Below, piece after piece: positions 15,212-20,679 of a DNA stretch of 20,679 bases. The DNA is taken from assembly GCA_964559135.1 (NCBI GenBank), contig CAZLGG010000071.1, positions 1 through 20,679 on the forward strand, given 5' to 3'. The notes under the pieces are model-generated. The model was not told where the DNA came from. It saw nothing but the letters and a program-made list of their open reading frames with translations, and made no database searches. Every line of letters begins with the position of its first letter. The stretch's first letter is position 1. The stretch comes from DRQF01 sp964559135. GTDB lineage: Bacteria; Planctomycetota; GCA-002687715; DRQF01. The position numbers and the translations under genes were made by a program.

Positions 15212-17788
15212 ATGATCCAAAAGTTTAGGACGAATGGGCTCTCGATGCTTCTTCTCTTTCTCGTTGCAGCTCTGTCGTGGAGCTGCTCGTCTGGCGACGA
15301 TGAAAACGCCGCCGGCGAGGAAAAGATGGAGCATGCCGCCGAGGTTATGGAGGAGCCGGCCGGGGACATGGCGATGCCTTCTCTCCAGGACGGAAGCCCC
15401 GAAGCTCAAAAGCGCGCCGCCTACGTGGAGGCTTTCCTGAACCGAGCGTCTCGTCTCCAAGAGGAGGGGAAGCTCGACGAGGCGAAGCAGCAGGTCCTTC
15501 GCGCGCTGGAATTCGATCCGAAGAACACCACCGCTCAGCAAAAGTTGAAGCTTCTCAATGATCTTCTGGGCACCGGAACGGAGCCCCAGGATCTCGCCCA
15601 GCAAGTCATCGATCACCGCAAAGCGATGCGCTCGCGTCAGCTTGCCGAAGTCAATGACCGCTACCTGCGGGCAACGCAGGCCTACAATCGGGGTGAATTG
15701 GAGGACGCCCAGCGTGAGTTGCAGATCGCTCAGCAATTCATCAAGTTCGACGTCTACCAAACCGATTGGGGGAATCTGGCCGACGACGTGAATCGCCTCG
15801 CCGCCGAGGTGGCCCGAAGTCTGGAGTCCCAAAAGGCCAGCATCGAAGCTCAGCGCTATGAAACCGCGTGGCAGAAGCTGCGTGCCGAGGACCGCAAGGA
15901 GCGGGAACGCCGCGGTCGGCTGGTACGTTCCATGATGGTCGAGGCCTTCGAAGCCTTCGAGCGTCAGGACTTCAACCACTCCGAGGAAGTCGCTCAACGC
16001 GTCGTGGACATGGCTCCGGGGCTCAAGAAGGCTTCCGACCTCGTCCAGATGTCACGCCAAGCTCGGCACGCCGAATGGCGTCGACGCTATTACAAGCGTC
16101 GCCGCGAGCAGATCCAGATCTGGAAGCAGCAGATGCGGGATCTCCAGATCCCTTGGCAGGACACCCTCACCTTCCCGTCACGCGAGGAATGGGACCGCAA
16201 GGGCCGCCTCCGCGCCGCCAAGAACGTCATCGAATCCCCGGCAGACGACAACGAGCTGGTGAGGGACCTCAAGGCGCGGTTGGACAATGAACTCGTCACT
16301 TGGTCCTTCGAGGACGTCACCCTGAACGAGGTGGTTCAGCACATTCGGGACACTCAGGGCGTCAATATCATGATGTCCCGGACCACCATCGACGAGAAGG
16401 GCGAAGAGGTCGTCAACTTCAAGGTTCGCAACCTCAAGTTTGCGGACGCCCTGAAGGCGATGCTCGAACCGACTCCCCTCGAGCTGACCTACACCTTCCG
16501 CTACAACTCGATCTACATCGTCGGGTTGACCGAGGCCTCCGGCAACGTGGTGCCCGGCGTCTACGACGTTCGGGACTTGACCATCCAACTGCCCAACTTC
16601 GTGCCGCCCAGCCTCCAACTTCGGCCGGGTCCCGCCGCCGACGCCGCCATGGCGGCCGTTTTCGGTCGCGAAGACGAACCGGTTCGGGAGACTGAGCCGG
16701 GACAGATCCTCGAGTTGGTCCAGCAGAACGTGGCTCCGGAGACATGGGAGATCGAAGGGCGATCCATCGATCTCTCGGCCGGACAGCTCGTTGCGGTCAC
16801 CACTCCCGACGTCCATCGCCAGATCCGGGATTTCCTGGAGGAGATGCGCCAGTTCACGAAGGTGATCGTCCACGTCGAGACGCGATTCATTGCGCTCCGC
16901 GAGGGATTCCTCTCCGAGCAGGGCATCGACATCCGTGGAGGCGGCGGCACGAGCCCCGGCAACATCGCCCTGTTGGACGACGTCACCAACGGTTTGGACG
17001 ACAACGCTTCCGCGGGCTTCGACAACGGCGGCTCGGGGAATGCTTCTCAGAGCCCCGCGGCGGGGGCGTTCTTCCGCAAGAACAACGACCTCGACTTCCG
17101 CGCCCGGAGTGAGAACATCTTCAACCGCGTGCTTGGAAGTTTCCTTTCGAGCACGGGCGGCGCCAGCATCGGATTCCAGTTCCTGGACGACGTGGAATTG
17201 AACGTGATCTTCCGTGCGGTCGAGAAGTCGGCCTTCGCCAACGTCCTCACCGCTCCGCGCCTCACGATCTACAACAACCAGCGGGCCAATCTCACCCTCG
17301 TGAATCAGGTCAGCTATGTGAAGGACTACGACGTCGAGGTCGCCCAGACGGCCTTCATCGCCGATCCTCTCGTGGACATCGTGCAGGACGGTCTCGTCCT
17401 CGACGTGAAGCCCACGGTCAGCCATGACCGCAAGTACGTCACCCTCGAGGTCAGGCCCACCGTGGCCATCCTTTCCCGTCCGATCCAGACCTTCAGCACC
17501 CCTCTGGGCGGTCTGACGTCGAACGTGATCATCGAGCTGCCCGAGATCGAGTATCGGACCGCCGCAACGACGGTGACCGTGCCCGATAACGGTTGGGTCG
17601 TCATCGGCGGTTTGAAGAGCGTGACGACGGTGGATCGCCGCAGCGAGACACCGGTCCTCGGGCAGATCCCCGTGTTGTCATACTTCTTCTCGCGCAAGGG
17701 GCGTTCCGACGAGATGTCGGATCTGATGATCGTTCTCCACGTCAACATCATCGACTTGGAGGAGGAGGAAGCGAAGCTGACGCGCTGA
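15212..17788 (+). CDS. TPR-containing lipoprotein secretin (PilQ/GspD family), copy 2
   Basis: This 858-residue protein is a paralogue of the secretin at 4134-6740, with the same domain order. A lipoprotein-like signal ends at Cys25 (its lipobox, LSWSC, is imperfect) and is followed by an acidic linker. TPR-like helices come next (about 70-120, KLDEAKQQVLRALEFDPKN), then a charged coil (about 205-240), an STN-like domain (about 357-440) and the secretin core (about 548-850). Shared core motifs are VSYVKDYDVEVAQ, VSHDRKYVTLEVRPTVA and the signature region TPVLGQIPVLSYFFSRKG. The signature's usual aspartate and glycine are replaced (Gln, Ser). A Gly/Asn/Ser-rich insert follows FLSEQGIDIRG at the same place as in copy 1 but with different sequence. 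ATG 15212 is chosen because it gives a signal peptide and follows AAAGG (15201-15205); an in-frame GTG at 15116 would bury the signal 32 residues in. Confidence 0.88.
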   Translation: MIQKFRTNGLSMLLLFLVAALSWSCSSGDDENAAGEEKMEHAAEVMEEPAGDMAMPSLQDGSPEAQKRAAYVEAFLNRASRLQEEGKLDEAKQQVLRALEFDPKNTTAQQKLKLLNDLLGTGTEPQDLAQQVIDHRKAMRSRQLAEVNDRYLRATQAYNRGELEDAQRELQIAQQFIKFDVYQTDWGNLADDVNRLAAEVARSLESQKASIEAQRYETAWQKLRAEDRKERERRGRLVRSMMVEAFEAFERQDFNHSEEVAQRVVDMAPGLKKASDLVQMSRQARHAEWRRRYYKRRREQIQIWKQQMRDLQIPWQDTLTFPSREEWDRKGRLRAAKNVIESPADDNELVRDLKARLDNELVTWSFEDVTLNEVVQHIRDTQGVNIMMSRTTIDEKGEEVVNFKVRNLKFADALKAMLEPTPLELTYTFRYNSIYIVGLTEASGNVVPGVYDVRDLTIQLPNFVPPSLQLRPGPAADAAMAAVFGREDEPVRETEPGQILELVQQNVAPETWEIEGRSIDLSAGQLVAVTTPDVHRQIRDFLEEMRQFTKVIVHVETRFIALREGFLSEQGIDIRGGGGTSPGNIALLDDVTNGLDDNASAGFDNGGSGNASQSPAAGAFFRKNNDLDFRARSENIFNRVLGSFLSSTGGASIGFQFLDDVELNVIFRAVEKSAFANVLTAPRLTIYNNQRANLTLVNQVSYVKDYDVEVAQTAFIADPLVDIVQDGLVLDVKPTVSHDRKYVTLEVRPTVAILSRPIQTFSTPLGGLTSNVIIELPEIEYRTAATTVTVPDNGWVVIGGLKSVTTVDRRSETPVLGQIPVLSYFFSRKGRSDEMSDLMIVLHVNIIDLEEEEAKLTR

Positions 17789-17812
17789 GCCCTCAGTTCG
17801 CTGCAGCAGTTC

Positions 17813-17854
17813 ACGATTCCCCCGCAGGGCCGGCCCTTGCGGGGGAATCGTCGT
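17813..17854 (+). terminator. Hairpin terminator after the second secretin
   Basis: ACGATTCCCCCGCA (17813-17826) and TGCGGGGGAATCGT (17838-17851) form a perfect 14-base-pair stem. The spacer GGGCCGGCCCT can extend it as GGGCC/GGCCC with one bulged T. Only a weak T run follows (CGTTT from 17852), so termination may be imperfect, but stem length and position behind the stop at 17786-17788 argue for a terminator. Confidence 0.6.
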
Positions 17855-17870
17855 TTGATCAGGAGACCCC

Positions 17871-18605
17871 ATGAGTCGTCTGGACGGCATCTTCTTCGAC
17901 ATCGACGACACGCTGTTCTCCACCACCGGTTTCGCCGAGCAGGCCCGTCGCAACAGCATTCGGGCGATGATCCAGATGGGCCTCGATGCCGATGCCGAGC
18001 AAGTCTATCGGGAACTCGAAGACGTGATCGACGAGTTTTCCAGCAACTACGGGGGGCACTACGACAAATTGCTCATGCGCCTGGAGCCCAAGGCGTTGGG
18101 TGGATGTCACCCGAGCCTTCTCGTGGCCGCCGCGGTGGCGGCGTATCACGACACGAAGTTCAGGGAGTTGTCCGCCTACGAGGACGTCCTTCAGGCATTC
18201 CGCCGTCTCGCGAAGACGGACCTGGTCCTGGGAATCATCAGCTCCGGTCTTCGGATCAAGCAAGCGGAAAAGATCGTTCGGCTGAAGATCTGGCCCTTCG
18301 TGAACCCCCACGCCGTGTTCATCACCGACGAAGTCGGAATCGGAAAACCGAATCCGAAACTCTTCCAGAAGGCGTGCGAGGTCATGAACCTGGAGCCGCG
18401 CTACACGATGTATGTGGGCGATCACCCACGCTCCGACGTCGACGCTTCGAATCGAGCCGGGCTGATCTCGGTCTGGAATCGCCGTGAAGGGAAACACATA
18501 CACGAGAAGGGCGAGACGCGCCCTGATTTTCAGATCTACAACTTTCTCGAACTGCTGGACATCCTTCAGTCGTCCTTCGGTTTCGATTTCGGGTTGGAAC
18601 TCTGA
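17871..18605 (+). CDS. HAD-superfamily hydrolase (YjjG/CTE7-like phosphatase)
   Basis: A 244-residue cytoplasmic HAD-fold enzyme with all four catalytic motifs. Motif I is FFDIDDTLF, with nucleophile Asp10 and acid/base Asp12. Motif II is IISSG (Ser124 or Ser125), motif III GKPNP (Lys159), and motif IV GDHPRSDVD (Asp184, Asp189). An alpha-helical cap lies between motifs I and II (about 18-110), as in C1-cap HAD phosphatases. The overall form matches the YjjG-like subfamily that acts on small phosphorylated metabolites or nucleotides; the real substrate cannot be read from sequence. AGGAG (17861-17865) lies 5 bases before ATG 17871. One base separates its stop from the next ATG, so it is co-translated with the asparagine-synthetase-like gene, which hints at a shared pathway. 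Confidence 0.85.
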   Translation: MSRLDGIFFDIDDTLFSTTGFAEQARRNSIRAMIQMGLDADAEQVYRELEDVIDEFSSNYGGHYDKLLMRLEPKALGGCHPSLLVAAAVAAYHDTKFRELSAYEDVLQAFRRLAKTDLVLGIISSGLRIKQAEKIVRLKIWPFVNPHAVFITDEVGIGKPNPKLFQKACEVMNLEPRYTMYVGDHPRSDVDASNRAGLISVWNRREGKHIHEKGETRPDFQIYNFLELLDILQSSFGFDFGLEL

Positions 18606-18606
18606 G

Positions 18607-20403
18607 ATGTGCGGCATCGCCGGATATTTGGCGGGGCGCGACGCGGCGCCGCTTCCTCTGGAGCCGATGCTGAGGGCCTTGAGGCACCGAGGTCCCGACG
18701 CGACGGGATGGCGACGTCTCGGCGCCTCGTGCTTGGGAGCGACGCGCCTCGCCCTGGTGGGTGGCGAGAGCGGCGATCAGCCTCACGATCAAGGTCGGGC
18801 GCTGCTCGTCCTCAATGGCGAGATCTACAATCACGACGAATGGGGTGGCGACTGCCCCTCCGACACCGCGACGCTCAACCGCCTCTTGGAGACCGAGGGC
18901 ACCGCGGCTCTCGACCGGGTACGCGGCCCCTTCGCCCTGGCCCGTCTCGACGAAGGCGGGCATCGGTTGATTCTCGCTCGCGATCGCTGGGGGCAAAGAC
19001 CTCTCTACGTGGCGGAACAGGGGGGCCGATTTCTTTTCAGCAGCGAACTTCGGCCGCTGATCGTCGGGGGGCTTGTTCCGGAAACGGACGAGGAGAGTCT
19101 GGCGTGCCTGCTTTCCTATCAGTTCCTTCCGCCCGATCGCAGCCTGCTCCGCAGGGTTTCCAAGGTGCCTCCGGGGGAAGTCTGGGTCATCCGCCGGATC
19201 GGAGCCGGTTTTCGCATCGATCGCTCCCGGCTGAGGCTGCCGCGGGTTCGGCCGGAGGTCCTTGGCCGAGAGTTCGACGTCAGCCTGGACCTGCAACGCC
19301 CGCGGAATCACAAGTCGGCCGTTTTCCTCTCGGGCGGTCTCGATTCCACCGTGGTCACGATGGGACTCATGCGGCAGGGCGGGTCCCCTGACTCCGCGAT
19401 CGTGGGACGTTTTCCGGATCTCCCCGAGGCCGATGAGAGCTCTCATGCCGCCCGCGTGGCCGATCTCGCCGGTGTGCCCCTGCATGTCGAGAGTTTGTCA
19501 GCGGAGATCTGGCGCGAGGCCTTCGAGGGAGCCATGGGGGCTCTCGAAGAACCCATGGCGGGGCCGGGTTCCGTTTCGAGTTTCGTCCTGGCCTCGCGCG
19601 TTGCCAAGGCCGGCACGCGCATCGTCTTCACGGGTCAAGGGGGGGACGAGATCTTCGGAGGATACGAGCGGCTTCGCATCCTCCAGGACTTGCTGGACGG
19701 GCGCCACCCCCTCCGGGATCCCGCGTACGCACGGCTCGTGTTGGCCATGAAAGGGGCCTTCGGTCCGGAGGATCGATTGGCGCCCTACCGTTGCGCCCTG
19801 AGGCGGGGGGAGGCTGCGCGGCGTCATCTCGCGGAGCGCGGCGCGTCGCTTTTGCGCCATGTCAATCCGTTGGACACGAGGTTGTCGGCGACGGCCTCTC
19901 CCGCGGAAGCTTTGCATCGCGCGGAATCGTTCGAGCTGGACGTTCTGCTGCCCGGTCTCTTGCAGGTCGACGATCGGATCATCGCCTCCTTCGGGATGGA
20001 GTCCCGGGCCCCGTTTCTGGACCCGCGGGTGTCGGCGGCGGCTCTGGCCGTGCCTCTCGGTGCGCGCAGTCCCTCGCACCGTCCCCGCCGCCTTTTCCGG
20101 GACACGTTCCGGCGCGACTTGCCGGGACCCATCGCAGCCCGTCGCCGCAAACTCGGCTTTCCCGTGCCTCTTGCCCGATGGTGGCGGGGCCCCCTCAGGG
20201 AATGGGTGACGGACACCCTGCGGAGTCGCGCTTTCCGCGACCACGGATATCTTCGTCAAGGCGTCCTCCAGGCTCTCCTACGTGACGACGGGCAAGCTGG
20301 ACGAAGCGTTTTCTTCTGGTTGGCTCTGGATGCGTGGCATCGTCGGGTGGCATCCTGGGCTGGGGAATCTTCCCGATTGAGAGCAGGGGAATCCGTCTCG
20401 TGA
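18607..20403 (+). CDS. asnB: Class-B asparagine-synthetase-like glutamine amidotransferase
   Basis: The 598-residue protein has an N-terminal class II glutaminase domain beginning MCGIAGYL, where Cys2 becomes the N-terminal nucleophile. RHRGPD (26-31) and NGEIYN (70-75) are further glutamine-site motifs. The C-terminal synthetase domain carries the pyrophosphate loop SGGLDS (242-247), TGQGGDEIFGGY (342-353), and the late motifs GMESRAPFLD and KLGFPVPLARWW. It should use ATP and glutamine to amidate a carboxylate: aspartate if a true AsnB, or a sugar or peptide carboxylate if one of the many AsnB-like enzymes of surface-glycan clusters. ATG 18607 follows the HAD stop by one base and is the only start that gives Cys2, which the family requires. 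Its end overlaps the next start (GTGA, 20400-20403). Confidence 0.88.
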   Translation: MCGIAGYLAGRDAAPLPLEPMLRALRHRGPDATGWRRLGASCLGATRLALVGGESGDQPHDQGRALLVLNGEIYNHDEWGGDCPSDTATLNRLLETEGTAALDRVRGPFALARLDEGGHRLILARDRWGQRPLYVAEQGGRFLFSSELRPLIVGGLVPETDEESLACLLSYQFLPPDRSLLRRVSKVPPGEVWVIRRIGAGFRIDRSRLRLPRVRPEVLGREFDVSLDLQRPRNHKSAVFLSGGLDSTVVTMGLMRQGGSPDSAIVGRFPDLPEADESSHAARVADLAGVPLHVESLSAEIWREAFEGAMGALEEPMAGPGSVSSFVLASRVAKAGTRIVFTGQGGDEIFGGYERLRILQDLLDGRHPLRDPAYARLVLAMKGAFGPEDRLAPYRCALRRGEAARRHLAERGASLLRHVNPLDTRLSATASPAEALHRAESFELDVLLPGLLQVDDRIIASFGMESRAPFLDPRVSAAALAVPLGARSPSHRPRRLFRDTFRRDLPGPIAARRRKLGFPVPLARWWRGPLREWVTDTLRSRAFRDHGYLRQGVLQALLRDDGQAGRSVFFWLALDAWHRRVASWAGESSRLRAGESVS

Positions 20404-20679
20404 GAGTCCGGCATTGGATTCGGCGTGTCGTCGCTCTCGTCGTCTTGGGAGGCTTGATCGCCGCCGCATTTGGCGAGTCGGTCGACTACGGGTTCGTGAA
20501 CTACGATGACCCGGTTGTCGTGGTCGGCAACGAGGCCGCCCGAGGTCTCACCTGGAGTCACTTCGAGCAGGCTTTCACCGGAATCCACGCTCACGCGTGG
20601 CAGCCTCTCTACACGGCGAGTTTTTGGGTGGACTGGGCGATCGGCGGCGGGTCACCCTGGGCCTACCATCTCATGAACC
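20400..20679 (+). CDS. TMTC-like polytopic GT-C membrane protein, N-terminal part
   Basis: A GTG start overlapping the upstream stop (GTGA) opens a frame that runs off the window; 93 residues are visible. GGGGA (20386-20390) serves as ribosome site. A transmembrane segment (about 8-24, RRVVALVVLGGLIAAAF) is followed by FVNYDDPVVV, GLTWSHFEQAFTGIHAHAW QPLY and a region ending WAYHLMN. This pattern of an early FVNYDD loop, an aromatic/His WQPL motif and H-L-x-N before the next helix is typical of bacterial TMTC-like proteins, which have many membrane helices and C-terminal TPRs and resemble GT-C glycosyltransferases. Catalytic parts and repeats lie beyond the window. Together with the AsnB-like gene it suggests glycan or glycoprotein work at the membrane. 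Confidence 0.65.
   Translation, partial: MRVRHWIRRVVALVVLGGLIAAAFGESVDYGFVNYDDPVVVVGNEAARGLTWSHFEQAFTGIHAHAWQPLYTASFWVDWAIGGGSPWAYHLMN

Noticed and set aside
18484..18606. Upstream extension of the AsnB-like protein
   Set aside because: Class II glutaminases need Cys immediately after the initiator Met; only ATG 18607 provides it, and the extension overlaps the HAD gene.
1..20679. CRISPR arrays, tRNA/rRNA genes, insertion sequences, prophage or integration sites
   Set aside because: I found no tandem direct repeats with spacers, no tRNA-like cloverleaf, no transposase or integrase, and no clear base-composition break. The region looks like vertically inherited chromosome, apart from possible local duplication of the secretin.

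Overview
The window is a gene-dense, GC-rich bacterial chromosome segment. Every convincing gene is on the + strand. Its content suggests a Gram-negative-type (diderm) organism, most likely of the Planctomycetes-Verrucomicrobia-Chlamydiae group and probably Planctomycetota. The reasons are a PilM-like protein fused to a membrane/periplasmic tail, lipoprotein secretins with N-terminal TPR and charged-coil regions, an ExbB-ExbD-ExbD cassette following large TPR proteins, and a gene order resembling the Akkermansia 'Amuc_1101-1100-1099-1098' pilus-like locus. The taxon is an inference; no rRNA or other marker gene is present.

Region 1 (1-6780) starts with the last codons of an unidentified gene. 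A promoter-like sequence (79-108) follows, then a tightly coupled operon: a PilM-like protein with a PilN-like C-terminal extension (165-1877), a possible 16-codon coupling ORF (1874-1924), a single-pass periplasmic PilO/Amuc_1100-like protein (1914-2792) and a single-pass protein with a fibronectin-III-like domain (2789-3811). A 322-base intergenic region holds a promoter with a consensus -10 and a leader hairpin. It precedes a lipoprotein secretin (4134-6740), which ends at a textbook Rho-independent terminator.

Region 2 (6780-14948) encodes a 996-residue exported TPR protein, a second exported TPR protein, ExbB, two ExbD proteins, and a sulfatase/alkaline-phosphatase-superfamily lipoprotein in which threonine occupies the usual Cys/Ser nucleophile position. 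Together the ExbB/ExbD/ExbD set and the TPR proteins look like an envelope machine powered by proton-motive force.

Region 3 (14949-17854) has an inverted repeat and a strong sigma70-like promoter. They drive a second lipoprotein secretin (15212-17788), clearly paralogous to the first, and a long hairpin follows the gene.

Region 4 (17871-20679) is a separate compact operon: a HAD-family phosphatase, a class-B asparagine-synthetase-like glutamine amidotransferase, and the first 93 codons of a polytopic TMTC-like (GT-C type) membrane protein that runs off the window.

The working picture is two related outer-membrane secretin channels flanking an inner-membrane PilM-type platform and an ExbBD motor with periplasmic TPR scaffolds. 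No pilin, PilB/PilT ATPase, PilC or prepilin peptidase gene lies in the window, so whether this is a pilus, an exporter or an uptake device is open.
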